Of a DNA stretch of 34,014 nucleotides, positions 24,770 to 33,577 are shown one piece after another. The DNA lies in contig CAJOLR010000019.1 of NCBI GenBank assembly GCA_905235565.1, positions 1-34,014 on the forward strand. The letters run 5' to 3'. How positions within the stretch are numbered: the first letter of the stretch is position 1; each line of letters opens with the position of its first letter. A program made the position numbers and the translations under genes. Origin of the DNA: an uncultured Bacteroidaceae bacterium. GTDB lineage: Bacteria > Bacteroidota > Bacteroidia > Bacteroidales > Bacteroidaceae. A model generated the notes under the pieces. It was not told where the DNA came from and made no database searches. It worked only from the letters and a program-made list of their open reading frames with translations.

Positions 24770-26239
24770 ATGGCCGCAACCGGAAACATTCAGACACAGG
24801 TCCAGACTCAGGCTCAGGCTCAGATACAGACGCTCTCACCCCAACAGGTACTCGAAGCGCGTCTGCTTGCACTCTCTACGCTCGAACTTGAGGAGCATGT
24901 GCGCACCGAACTGGGTGACAATCCGGCTCTGGAAGATGGCCTTGCCAATCCGGTTGGACAGGACTCGGATGATGGTCAGACGGACGACGACACTCAATTC
25001 GGCGATGAGGAATATTCCGTCCAGGCGGACAACCGTGATGACTGGTCCGATGACGACGATGACTGGTATGACCGCCCGCAGCAGGAACGTTCGGGTGTCA
25101 TTGCCGATGTCCCTCTGGCTGAGACTCGATCATTCTATGACATTCTCTATGAGCAGTTGCGTGAGCAGGACCTTACCTCCCGACAGCAGAAGATTGCCCT
25201 CTACATCATAGGTTCCATAGACAATGACGGTATGCTGGACAAAGACCTTCAGGCCATCTCTGATGACCTGGCTTTCTATCATGACCTGGATGCCCCAACC
25301 GATGAGATAGAACAGGTCCTCAAGGTTATCCAGGATTTTGATCCGGCCGGTATAGGAGCCCGCAACCTGCAGGAATGCCTGCTCATACAGATCAGGAGAA
25401 AGAAAGACTCTTCATCCAAGGATCTTCAGGAGAGAGTTATCTCATCCATGTTTGATGAGTTCACCCATAAACGCTGGGATAAGATTGCCGCTCGCCTTGA
25501 ACTGAGCAAGGAGCAGACCGATGCTGTGATAGCCGAACTTGTCAGGCTGAACCCGCGCCCGGGCAGTTCATTGGGAGAGACAGTCGGCCACAGCCGCCAG
25601 CACATCGTTCCGGATTTCCTGCTTGACAACTATGACGGTGAGATTCATTTTACCCTAAACAACGGGAACATTCCTCAACTTCACGTCAGCCGTGAGTACT
25701 CCGAGATGCTGGATAACCAGATAAAGGAGGGTACAAGCAGTCAGAAAGCTGCAGCCGTTTATATCAAGAGCAAGCTGGACTCCGCCCGCGGCTTCATCCA
25801 GGCTCTCCGTCAGCGCGAACAGACCATGACCAGAACCATGCAGACTATAATAGACCTGCAACGTCCTTTCTTTACCGAAGGAGACGAAACCCTGTTAAAG
25901 CCTATGATACTGAAGGATGTGGCAGAGAAGACAGGTTATGACATATCCACCATATCAAGGGTTACAAGCGGTAAATATGTACAGACACCATTCGGCACAT
26001 TCCCCCTCAAGGCCTTTTTTACCGATGGAGTCAAGACCAAGAGCGGTGAGGAGGTCTCTGTCAAGGAGATTCACCGCATACTGCGCGAAGTGACCGACAC
26101 CGAGGATCACAATAATCCACTTACTGATGAGCAGTTGGCCGAAATACTGGCCGGGCGCGGATTCAAGATAGCCCGACGGACCGTAGCCAAGTACCGCGAA
26201 CTGATAGGAATTCCCGTAGCACGGATGAGGAAAATTTAA
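24770..26239 (+). CDS. rpoN: RNA polymerase sigma-54 factor
   Basis: The 489-residue sigma-54 directs RNA polymerase to -24/-12 promoters and needs an AAA+ activator. Region I (about 18-58, LSTLELEEHVRTELGDNPALED) is preceded by a Gln/Thr/Ala-rich repeat. Region II is strongly acidic (about 63-105). The core-binding domain follows, then the helix-turn-helix with DISTISRVTSGKYVQTPFG, and the RpoN box ARRTVAKYRE at 468-477. No activator gene or clear -24/-12 promoter was found in this window, so its targets lie elsewhere. Confidence 0.97.
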   Translation: MAATGNIQTQVQTQAQAQIQTLSPQQVLEARLLALSTLELEEHVRTELGDNPALEDGLANPVGQDSDDGQTDDDTQFGDEEYSVQADNRDDWSDDDDDWYDRPQQERSGVIADVPLAETRSFYDILYEQLREQDLTSRQQKIALYIIGSIDNDGMLDKDLQAISDDLAFYHDLDAPTDEIEQVLKVIQDFDPAGIGARNLQECLLIQIRRKKDSSSKDLQERVISSMFDEFTHKRWDKIAARLELSKEQTDAVIAELVRLNPRPGSSLGETVGHSRQHIVPDFLLDNYDGEIHFTLNNGNIPQLHVSREYSEMLDNQIKEGTSSQKAAAVYIKSKLDSARGFIQALRQREQTMTRTMQTIIDLQRPFFTEGDETLLKPMILKDVAEKTGYDISTISRVTSGKYVQTPFGTFPLKAFFTDGVKTKSGEEVSVKEIHRILREVTDTEDHNNPLTDEQLAEILAGRGFKIARRTVAKYRELIGIPVARMRKI

Positions 26240-26262
26240 TAGCTAAAGTCATAAACAAATAT

Positions 26263-26769
26263 ATGAAACCAACAGTAAGCATCATCATGGGCAGCACTTC
26301 CGATCTGCCCGTCATGGAAAAAGCGGCAGCATTCCTGGACAGCATCCAGGTGCCGTTCGAGATGAACGCATTATCCGCACACCGCACACCGGCGGCAGTC
26401 GAGGAGTTCGCCAAAGGTGCATCGGCACGCGGCATCAAGGTGATAATAGCTGCAGCCGGCATGGCAGCTGCCCTGCCCGGCGTGATCGCGGCCAACACCA
26501 ACGTTCCTGTCATAGGCGTTCCTATTAAAGGTATGCTGGACGGACTGGACGCCATGCTCTCCATTATCCAGATGCCTCCCGGCATTCCGGTAGCGACCGT
26601 AGGAGTCAACGGTGCCCAGAACGCAGCAATCCTGGCCGCCCAGATCCTGGCTGTTGCCGACAAGGAATTGGCCGCACGGCTGGACGCTCACAAGGAGGGA
26701 CTTAAAGAAAAGATTGAGAAAGCCAATGCCGAACTCAGTCAGGTAAAATACGCCTACAAGACCAACTGA
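26263..26769 (+). CDS. purE: N5-carboxyaminoimidazole ribonucleotide mutase
   Basis: This cytosolic purine-synthesis enzyme moves the carboxyl group of N5-CAIR to C4 to give CAIR. At 168 residues it is a class I-sized PurE. The substrate phosphate loop IIMGSTSDLPVM is at about 7-18, the active-site motif SAHRTP at about 38-43, and the glycine-rich AAAGMAAALPGVIAA and GVPI segments follow. It has a 1-base overlap with ispG (TGATG) and follows rpoN by 23 bp. Confidence 0.97.
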   Translation: MKPTVSIIMGSTSDLPVMEKAAAFLDSIQVPFEMNALSAHRTPAAVEEFAKGASARGIKVIIAAAGMAAALPGVIAANTNVPVIGVPIKGMLDGLDAMLSIIQMPPGIPVATVGVNGAQNAAILAAQILAVADKELAARLDAHKEGLKEKIEKANAELSQVKYAYKTN

Positions 26770-28145
26770 TGAGTGTTTATAACCGCAGAAAAACGGTAAG
26801 CGTGAGTGTGGGGAATACCGCTATCGGCGGTAATAATCCCATACGTCTGCAGTCCATGACCACCAACTCCACGATGGACACCGAAGGCTGCATCGAGCAG
26901 TCCATACGTATCATTGAGGCTGGCGGTGAACTGGTGCGCATGACTACCCAAGGAACCCGCGAGGCAGAGAATATGCGGCTTATCCGTGAGGGACTGAGGG
27001 CACGCGGTTACAACACCCCTTTAGTAGCCGATGTCCACTTCAATCCCGCAGTAGCCGATGTAGCTGCCCGTTATGTGGACAAGGTGCGCATCAATCCGGG
27101 CAATTACGTGGATCCTGCACGCACGTTCAAACATCTGGAATATACTGATGCGGAATATGAACAGGAGATACAGCGCATCCGTGACCGCTTCATCCCATTC
27201 CTGAACATCTGTCGTGAACACGGCACCGCCATACGCATCGGGGTTAACCACGGCTCGCTTTCCGACCGCATCATGAGCCGTTACGGCAATACTCCGGCCG
27301 GTATGGTGGAGAGCTGCATGGAGTTTCTGCGCATCTGTGTGGAGCAGGATTTCATAAACGTGGTGATATCCATCAAGGCCAGCAACACCGTGGTTATGAT
27401 AGAGACCGTACGCCTGCTGGTTAAGGAGATGGACCGTGAAGGCATGGCGTTCCCCATACATCTGGGTGTGACCGAGGCCGGCGAGGGTGAGGACGGACGA
27501 ATCAAGAGTGCCATCGGCATCGGCGCACTTCTGGCCGAGGGAATCGGTGACACCATACGGGTATCACTGTCAGAGGCACCCGAGCGTGAGATTCCTGTAG
27601 CCCGTAAACTGGTAGATTACGCAGAGACCAGTGCCGTTGTACGCTCATCGGCACAAATTAAGGAGGGCGTACTGCATCTTAGTTATGATGACAGCAATCT
27701 TGAGGATTTCCAGCTTCACGCTGCAATGGATGCCGGTGCATTGCTCATTGACGGCAAGGCTTCAGACCTGAAACTCAGCAATCCTCACATGAAAGCTGAC
27801 CAGATACAGTCAACAGAGGATGCAATCCTGCAAGGGGCACGTATAAGGTTCTGCAAACCGGAATACATATCCTGTCCGGGCTGCGGACGGACACTTTATA
27901 ACCTTGAAGAGACGATAGCACGCATAAAAGCCGCCACAGGTCATCTAAAAGGCGTAAGGATTGCCATAATGGGCTGTATAGTGAACGGTCCGGGCGAGAT
28001 GGCCGATGCCGATTTCGGCTATGTGGGCGCAGGCCGAGGCCGTATAAGCCTTTACCGCGGCAAGGAGTGCATAGAGAAGAATATCCCCGAGGAGAATGCC
28101 GTGGAGCGGCTCCTCCAACTGATTGAAGAAACAACAAAAGCATGA
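26769..28145 (+). CDS. ispG: 4-hydroxy-3-methylbut-2-enyl diphosphate synthase, compact form
   Basis: The enzyme turns methylerythritol cyclodiphosphate into HMBPP in the MEP isoprenoid pathway, using a [4Fe-4S] cluster. The TIM barrel (about 1-285) has [21 protein letters not shown] and [10 protein letters not shown]. The cluster domain has Cys369 and Cys372 in SCPGCGRT, Cys403 in [10 protein letters not shown], and Glu410 as the fourth ligand. At 458 residues it is longer than the E. coli enzyme (372) but well short of the roughly 600 residues usual in Bacteroidetes and Chlamydia, because only about 75 residues (285-360) lie between barrel and cluster domain. Those residues (with [16 protein letters not shown]) look like the remnant of the A* insert. 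It is flanked without gaps by purE and cysS. Confidence 0.95.
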   Translation: MSVYNRRKTVSVSVGNTAIGGNNPIRLQSMTTNSTMDTEGCIEQSIRIIEAGGELVRMTTQGTREAENMRLIREGLRARGYNTPLVADVHFNPAVADVAARYVDKVRINPGNYVDPARTFKHLEYTDAEYEQEIQRIRDRFIPFLNICREHGTAIRIGVNHGSLSDRIMSRYGNTPAGMVESCMEFLRICVEQDFINVVISIKASNTVVMIETVRLLVKEMDREGMAFPIHLGVTEAGEGEDGRIKSAIGIGALLAEGIGDTIRVSLSEAPEREIPVARKLVDYAETSAVVRSSAQIKEGVLHLSYDDSNLEDFQLHAAMDAGALLIDGKASDLKLSNPHMKADQIQSTEDAILQGARIRFCKPEYISCPGCGRTLYNLEETIARIKAATGHLKGVRIAIMGCIVNGPGEMADADFGYVGAGRGRISLYRGKECIEKNIPEENAVERLLQLIEETTKA

Positions 28146-28146
28146 T

Positions 28147-29622
28147 ATGGAAAACAAACTGACAATCTACAACACACTGACACGCAAGAAAGAGCTGTTC
28201 CAAGCCTTGAATCCGCCGCATGTAGGCATGTACGTGTGCGGTCCAACCGTATACGGAGACCCGCATCTGGGTCATGCCCGTCCGGCTATCACATTCGATA
28301 TACTGTTCCGTTACCTGCAGCACTTAGGCTACAAGGTTCGTTACGTACGCAATATAACCGATGTAGGACATTTGGAACATGATGCCGATGAGGGCGAGGA
28401 CAAGATAGCCAAGAAAGCCCGTCTGGAGCAGCTGGAGCCAATGGAGGTTGTGCAGTACTACACCCTGCGCTACCACAAGGCAATGGAGATGCTTAACGTA
28501 CTGCCGCCCAGCATAGAGCCGCACGCATCGGGCCATATTATAGAGCAGATTGAGCTTGTCAGGCAGATTCTGGACAACGGCTACGCTTATGAAAGCCAGG
28601 GCAGCATCTACTTTGACGTGAACAAGTACAACAAGGACCATCACTACGGCATACTGTCGGGCCGCAACCTGGATGATGTGCTCAACACCACCCGTGAACT
28701 GGACGGACAGGAGGAGAAACACAATCCCGCAGACTTTGCCCTGTGGAAAAAAGCCCAGCCCGAGCACATAATGCGCTGGCCGTCACCCTGGAGCGACGGA
28801 TTCCCCGGCTGGCACTGCGAGTGCACCGCCATGGGCCGCAAGTACTTAGGCGAGCGTTTTGACATACACGGAGGCGGTATGGACCTGATATTCCCGCACC
28901 ACGAGTGCGAGATTGCGCAGGCCGTAGCCAGCCAGGGTCATGACATAGTCCATTACTGGATGCACAACAACATGATCACCATCAACGGACAGAAAATGGG
29001 CAAGTCTTTGGGTAATTTCATAACCCTGAACGAGTTCTTTACAGGCCAGAATCCCAACCTTAAGCAGGCCTACAGCCCCATGACCATCAGGTTCTTCATA
29101 CTGATGGCCCACTACCGCGGCACCGTAGACTTCAGCAACGACGCCCTGCAGGCTGCCGAGAAGGCCATGAGCCGTCTTATGGAGGCCTATAACTCCATTG
29201 GTCGTATACAACCATCGGCAGAGAGCAGTGTTAGCGTGAGTGAATTCAAGACCCGGTGCTATGAGGCCATGGACGATGACCTTAACACCCCTATCGTGAT
29301 AAGCCATCTGTTTGATGCCGCCAAGATAATCAACCAGGCCGCCAGCGGTCAAGCCAAGCTCAATGCAGCCGATGTGTCAGAGCTGAAGAGCCTGTTTGAC
29401 ACATTCCTCTTTAACATACTGGGTATCAAGGCCGAAGAGGGAGGCGGAAGTGGCCGGGAAGAGGCATTCGGCAAGGTTGTGGATATGATGCTTGAGCAGC
29501 GTGCCATTGCCAAGGCCAATAAGGACTGGGCCACAAGTGACAAGATACGAAATGAACTGACCGCGCTGGGATTCGAGATAAAGGATACCAAGGACGGTGC
29601 CACCTGGAAACTCAACCGCTGA
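28147..29622 (+). CDS. cysS: cysteinyl-tRNA synthetase
   Basis: This class I synthetase charges tRNA-Cys. The ATG at 28147, one base after the ispG stop, gives a 491-residue product; an upstream in-frame TTG inside ispG is not needed. Cys31 in MYVCGPTVY is a zinc ligand, the HIGH motif is HLGH (40-43), and the KMSKS loop is KMGKS (283-287). The zinc-site segment [10 protein letters not shown] and HHECEIAQ are present, as is the C-terminal DALR-like helix bundle. The following gene begins one base after the stop. Confidence 0.98.
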   Translation: MENKLTIYNTLTRKKELFQALNPPHVGMYVCGPTVYGDPHLGHARPAITFDILFRYLQHLGYKVRYVRNITDVGHLEHDADEGEDKIAKKARLEQLEPMEVVQYYTLRYHKAMEMLNVLPPSIEPHASGHIIEQIELVRQILDNGYAYESQGSIYFDVNKYNKDHHYGILSGRNLDDVLNTTRELDGQEEKHNPADFALWKKAQPEHIMRWPSPWSDGFPGWHCECTAMGRKYLGERFDIHGGGMDLIFPHHECEIAQAVASQGHDIVHYWMHNNMITINGQKMGKSLGNFITLNEFFTGQNPNLKQAYSPMTIRFFILMAHYRGTVDFSNDALQAAEKAMSRLMEAYNSIGRIQPSAESSVSVSEFKTRCYEAMDDDLNTPIVISHLFDAAKIINQAASGQAKLNAADVSELKSLFDTFLFNILGIKAEEGGGSGREEAFGKVVDMMLEQRAIAKANKDWATSDKIRNELTALGFEIKDTKDGATWKLNR

Positions 29623-29623
29623 T

Positions 29624-30613
29624 ATGAAATACCCTGTCTTAATAATCTCAGCAGTCATGATGGCGATATCATGCGGAGGGCGCAAGGCTACAACCGCAGG
29701 GGTTGCTTCAACGACTGCAGCCGCAGCCGTAGAGTTCTGCGCCGACAGTGCTTACAGTTATATAAGGCAACAGACTGATTTCGGTCCACGCGTACCCAAT
29801 ACCGATGCTCAGGTCAGATGTGCCGCCTGGCTCATGACAAAACTGTCGGATTTCGGTGCCAAGACCTACATGCAGGAATTTGAGTCAGTCACTTTTGACA
29901 ATACAAAGATCCGCTGTTTCAATATAATCGGCAGTTATAATCCGGATAGCCCTACCCGCATAATCCTGTGCTCACACTGGGACAGCCGCCCGTGGGCCGA
30001 CAATGACCCTGACCCTGCCAACTGGATGAAACCCGTTGATGCCGCCAATGACGGTGCCAGCGGTGTGGCTGTTATCCTCGAGATTGCCCGCCAGATGCAG
30101 AAAAAGGCTCCGGAGATAGGTGTTGACTGCATATTCTTTGATGCTGAGGATTGGGGACCGGGTGATGACTTCAAAGGGGAAAATCCGGAGAAATACTGGG
30201 GCCTGGGAACACAATACTGGGCACATAAGCCTCATATCGAGGGCTATAAGGCCAAATACGCCATACTTCTCGATATGGTGGGTGGCAAGGGTGCCCAGTT
30301 CTCACGGGAAATGTATTCAATAATGTTTGCCAAACACGTAGTAGACAAGGTCTGGAATGCAGCAGCATCACTCGGATACAAATCATTGTTCAAACCGGCC
30401 GATGGCGGTTATGTCACTGATGACCACTACTTCATCAACAGGATAGCCCGTATTCCGGCCATTGACATCGTTCCCTATCTGCCAAATAACCCCGCAAGCA
30501 CCTTCGGAACCACATGGCACACATCAATGGATAACATAGACAACATTGACAAGAATGTCCTTGAAGCAGTGGGAAAGACCCTGATGACAGTTATTTACAA
30601 CGAGAAGCAATGA
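29624..30613 (+). CDS. M28-family lipoprotein, probable glutaminyl-peptide cyclotransferase
   Basis: The 329-residue protein is likely a glutaminyl cyclase, which turns N-terminal Gln of exported proteins into pyroglutamate. The ATG at 29624 gives a lipoprotein signal with Cys17 (AISC). The M28 core shows SHWDSRPWADNDPDP (117-131), the probable zinc ligands Asp143 in AANDGASGV, Glu175/Asp176 in FFDAEDWG and His299 in TWHTS, plus Asp217 in LLDMVGG. The Trp-Ala-Asp-Asn-Asp stretch and the AEDWGPGDD segment are what I associate with animal-like bacterial glutaminyl cyclases of Bacteroidetes rather than with aminopeptidases. Function is inferred; an aminopeptidase is the alternative. It overlaps sufE by 4 bp. 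Confidence 0.85.
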   Translation: MKYPVLIISAVMMAISCGGRKATTAGVASTTAAAAVEFCADSAYSYIRQQTDFGPRVPNTDAQVRCAAWLMTKLSDFGAKTYMQEFESVTFDNTKIRCFNIIGSYNPDSPTRIILCSHWDSRPWADNDPDPANWMKPVDAANDGASGVAVILEIARQMQKKAPEIGVDCIFFDAEDWGPGDDFKGENPEKYWGLGTQYWAHKPHIEGYKAKYAILLDMVGGKGAQFSREMYSIMFAKHVVDKVWNAAASLGYKSLFKPADGGYVTDDHYFINRIARIPAIDIVPYLPNNPASTFGTTWHTSMDNIDNIDKNVLEAVGKTLMTVIYNEKQ

Positions 30614-31020
30614 CAACAGAACAGATTCAGCAGGACATAATTGAGGAATTCGGTGCATTTGATGACTGGATGGACAAATACCAGATGATCATTGACCTTG
30701 GCAATGAACTGCCTCCTCTGGAACCTGAATACAAGACCGAAGACAATCTTATTGAAGGATGCCAAAGCCGTGTATGGCTCAATGCCGAAATGAGGGACGG
30801 GCTGCTACATCTTGAGGCAGACAGCGATGCCATCATCACCAAAGGGCTGATAGGACTCCTGATACGGGTGCTCTCTGACCAGACTCCAAAGGATATACTG
30901 GAGTGTGACGTTCACTTTATTGATGCCATCGGCCTGACACAGCATCTCTCACCCACCCGAAGCAACGGATTGCTCTCAATGCTGAAACAGATTAAAACAT
31001 ACGCATTAGCCTATTCCTGA
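30610..31020 (+). CDS. sufE: SufE-family sulfur acceptor
   Basis: The 136-residue cytosolic protein accepts sulfane sulfur from the cysteine desulfurase SufS and passes it to the SufBCD scaffold for Fe-S assembly. The acceptor Cys51 lies in EGCQSRVW, the family's hallmark, and the end segment GLTQHLSPTRSNGLLSML is typical. It overlaps the preceding gene by ATGA and is followed one base later by a lipoprotein gene. The sufBCD genes are not in the window. Confidence 0.96.
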   Translation: MTTEQIQQDIIEEFGAFDDWMDKYQMIIDLGNELPPLEPEYKTEDNLIEGCQSRVWLNAEMRDGLLHLEADSDAIITKGLIGLLIRVLSDQTPKDILECDVHFIDAIGLTQHLSPTRSNGLLSMLKQIKTYALAYS

Positions 31021-31021
31021 T

Positions 31022-31744
31022 ATGAAAAGAATACTGTTACTGTTCATTACGGCATCAATACTGTCAGGTTGCTCTGATTGGGGCAAAGGCTTTAAAATCA
31101 AGGAAAGTGATAAACTGGTATCCTGGTCCAACGAAATCATAAGGTTTGAGACCGAAAGGAAGAGTGCCGGAAATTTGAATCCCAACCCCGCTTTTCAGCT
31201 CTATACCAGAACTCAGGACGGAAAAGTCATCCGGATGCCGGCCGATACGTATTCGATGGGCTATGGAGCATCATGCCCTATGGGTAATAGCGGACTCTAC
31301 AAACCCGACCATGGTATAAGCAATGCCGAGATTCTACTGGAGACAACCGATCAGATAATCATACATCTGAAGTATGAGCCATGGATCGTAGTAGACCAGC
31401 CCATAACCCTGGACAAACAAGTCACGCTGTTCCGCAACAGCCCAATAATGAAGGTGATAGACTATTATGACGGCATGTTTGAACTTCTCAATATAGCTGC
31501 CGTAATGTCATACGCTAATGCAGGCACCATAAAAGAACTGGAAAACGGCTATGCTATAGAGTACCCGTTTGGGGTTACAACCATCATCATCATGCCCAAT
31601 GCACAGGAAAGGTTCAAGGTTGATTCTATGGGCAGTGTTTTCGTCAGGAAAGCGGTCTCAGGCGGAGAACCCTTGCGCTATTATGTAGGAATAAGTGACA
31701 AAGGGGTGGATTATCTGCTTGAAGAACTGAATAAAATATTATAA
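31022..31744 (+). CDS. small lipoprotein, possibly DUF4861-like
   Basis: The 240-residue lipoprotein has a clear lipobox LSGC (Cys17). The remainder is beta-rich, with conserved-looking segments ADTYSMGYGASCPMG, YEPWIVVDQPITLDKQVTLFRNSP and LRYYVGISDKG. These recall the DUF4861 family of Bacteroidetes lipoproteins, but the protein is shorter than I would expect and the match is from memory, so the family call is weak. It follows sufE by one base and is probably the last gene of the long string; the promoter of the paaK-like gene begins within its 3' end. Confidence 0.75.
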   Translation: MKRILLLFITASILSGCSDWGKGFKIKESDKLVSWSNEIIRFETERKSAGNLNPNPAFQLYTRTQDGKVIRMPADTYSMGYGASCPMGNSGLYKPDHGISNAEILLETTDQIIIHLKYEPWIVVDQPITLDKQVTLFRNSPIMKVIDYYDGMFELLNIAAVMSYANAGTIKELENGYAIEYPFGVTTIIIMPNAQERFKVDSMGSVFVRKAVSGGEPLRYYVGISDKGVDYLLEELNKIL

Positions 31745-31749
31745 ATTTG
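31719..31749 (+). promoter_or_regulatory. promoter of the paaK-like gene
   Basis: TTG (31719-31721), 20 bp, TAAATTTG (31742-31749). Both elements are good matches and the spacing is ideal. The -33 element lies inside the preceding lipoprotein gene and the -7 box overlaps its stop codon. It rules out the in-frame TTG at 31747 as a translation start. Confidence 0.65.
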
Positions 31750-31785
31750 CAGCTGGTTTATAAAATAATGCATAAAAATACAGAC

Positions 31786-33087
31786 ATGGGTAGTAAATAC
31801 TGGAATGAAGAGATTGAGACTATGCCCCGCAAAAAGCTTGAGCAGTTGCAGGTGGAACGTCTCAAAAAAACCGTAGAGATTGCAATGGGCAGCCAGTTCT
31901 ATGCCCCCAGATTCAAGGAACTTGGCATAACCCCGGAGAGCATTAAGTCAGTAGAGGATATTAAGCGCTTTCCGTTTACAACCAAGAATGACCTGCGTGC
32001 CACCTACCCGTTCGGTATCAAGTCTGTTCCACTGGAGAAAGTTGTACGTCTGCACTCATCAAGCGGCACTACAGGTAATCCCACTGTAATACTGCACACT
32101 CAGAAGGACCTTGACGAGTGGGCCGATGCCATGGCACGCTCCATGTACTGCATTGGCCTGCGTAACACCGATATAATCCAGAACACATCAGGTTACGGAA
32201 TGTTCACCGGCGGTCTGGGCATACAGTACGCAGCCGAACGTCTGGGCGCACTTACCGTTCCCGCAGGTGCCGGTAACAGCAAGCGTCACGTCAAGTTCAT
32301 CACTGACTTTGGAACCACCGCATTGCACTGCATCCCTTCATACGCAACACGTCTGGCCGCCGCTTTCCAGGAGGAAGGCATCGACCCGCGCAAAACAACC
32401 GTTCATACACTGATTATCGGTGCAGAGCCCCACTCAGAGGCTCAGCGTAAACGCATTGAGGAGATCTGGGGAGCCAAGGCATACAACAACTTCGGTATGA
32501 GTGAGATGTGCGGCCCCGGCGTGGCCATCGAGTGCCAGGAGCAGGACGGCATGCATATATGGGAAGACAACTACATAGTTGAAATACTTGATCCCGAGAC
32601 TCTGGAGCCCGTGCCCGAGGGCCAGCTGGGCGAGCTGGTACTGACCACACTTAACCGTGAGGCCATGCCGCTGTTCCGCTACCGCACACGTGACCTTACC
32701 CGCATCCTGCCGGGTGACTGCCCCTGCGGACGCACACACGTACGTCTGGCACGTTTCCAGGGCCGCAGTGACGATATGCTCATAGTCAAGGGCGTGAACC
32801 TCTATCCTATCCAGATAGAGAGGATACTCATGCAGTTCCCTGAATTGGCATCGGACTACCTTATCACGATTGAGACCATAGGCGACAACGATGAGATGAC
32901 CATTGAGGCTGAACTGGCACAGGCAACCGATGATTTCGGCATGCTGCAGAACCTGACCAAGGAGATTACCCGCCGTCTTAAGGATGAACTACTGTTTACA
33001 CCTAAGGTCAAGCTGGTGGGCAAGGGCGTAATCCCGCAGTCAGACGGCAAGGCCAAAAGAGTGAATGATTTGCGTAACAACCATTAA
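31786..33087 (+). CDS. phenylacetate-CoA ligase family protein
   Basis: The 433-residue acyl-adenylating enzyme activates an aryl acid (phenylacetate or indole-acetate type) with ATP and CoA. The ATG at 31786 gives the usual family N-terminus (YWNEEIETMPRKKLEQLQ); ATG 31768 is possible, giving six more residues. The P-loop-like motif is SSSGTTGNPTV; IGAEPHSEAQR, NNFGMSEMCGPG and RTRDLTR follow. GRSDDMLIVKGVNLYP marks the C-terminal domain. It lies 11 bp before an ACT-domain gene. In gut Bacteroidales this pair often accompanies 2-oxoacid:ferredoxin oxidoreductases for aromatic amino acids, which are not in this window. Confidence 0.93.
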   Translation: MGSKYWNEEIETMPRKKLEQLQVERLKKTVEIAMGSQFYAPRFKELGITPESIKSVEDIKRFPFTTKNDLRATYPFGIKSVPLEKVVRLHSSSGTTGNPTVILHTQKDLDEWADAMARSMYCIGLRNTDIIQNTSGYGMFTGGLGIQYAAERLGALTVPAGAGNSKRHVKFITDFGTTALHCIPSYATRLAAAFQEEGIDPRKTTVHTLIIGAEPHSEAQRKRIEEIWGAKAYNNFGMSEMCGPGVAIECQEQDGMHIWEDNYIVEILDPETLEPVPEGQLGELVLTTLNREAMPLFRYRTRDLTRILPGDCPCGRTHVRLARFQGRSDDMLIVKGVNLYPIQIERILMQFPELASDYLITIETIGDNDEMTIEAELAQATDDFGMLQNLTKEITRRLKDELLFTPKVKLVGKGVIPQSDGKAKRVNDLRNNH

Positions 33088-33098
33088 AAAGGACCGAT

Positions 33099-33515
33099 AT
33101 GAAGACTATAAAGCAGATTTCAATATTCCTTGAGAACCAGCGCGGAAAGCTGAGTGACATACTGACTGCCCTCAAGGACCAGAACATTGAGATACAGGCC
33201 GCATCAGTGGCCGATACTACCGAGTACGGAATACTGCGTCTGATTACATCTGACCAGGTAAAGGCTGCCCGTCTGCTTTCGGCCCAGGGAAACCTGGTTA
33301 ACCTCAATGAGGTGCTGGCCATTCAGGTGGAGCCCGATACCGCTGCCTTTGCCGATGCTGTGGATGCGCTCACGTCGGGCGGCTGCTCCATCAGCTACCT
33401 CTACACTTTCCACAAGGACGGGAAACTGGTGCTTATCATACGTCCTGCAAGTCTTGAAATAGCGGAACGGGTGGCTACGGAAAAAGGTCTTACACTGATT
33501 CAGGGTTGGGAATGA
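33099..33515 (+). CDS. tandem ACT-domain protein
   Basis: The 138-residue protein has two ACT folds: residues about 4-66 (QISIFLENQRGKLSDILTAL) and about 70-138 (EVLAIQVEPDTAAFADAVDAL). ACT domains bind amino acids and signal to enzymes. It follows the paaK-like gene closely and probably regulates or senses for it, with an aromatic amino acid as likely ligand (inference). The stop codon is inside the stem of the terminator that follows. Confidence 0.92.
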   Translation: MKTIKQISIFLENQRGKLSDILTALKDQNIEIQAASVADTTEYGILRLITSDQVKAARLLSAQGNLVNLNEVLAIQVEPDTAAFADAVDALTSGGCSISYLYTFHKDGKLVLIIRPASLEIAERVATEKGLTLIQGWE

Positions 33516-33535
33516 TGATTCATTCCCTTCTTTTT
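33508..33535 (+). terminator. intrinsic terminator after the ACT gene
   Basis: GGGAATGA (33508-33515) pairs perfectly with TCATTCCC (33520-33527) around a TGAT loop, followed by TTCTTTTT. The stem begins in the last codons and includes the stop codon. The symporter gene follows only 42 bp later, so it either has its own promoter, not clearly visible, or depends on readthrough. Confidence 0.8.
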
Positions 33536-33577
33536 AATAATTATGTAACCAATATTACTTAACACAACGAATCAACC

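Noticed and set aside
24532-26239. Search for a sigma-54 -24/-12 promoter and AAA+ activator near rpoN.
   Set aside because: No convincing GG-N10-GC promoter upstream of a gene and no activator gene were seen.
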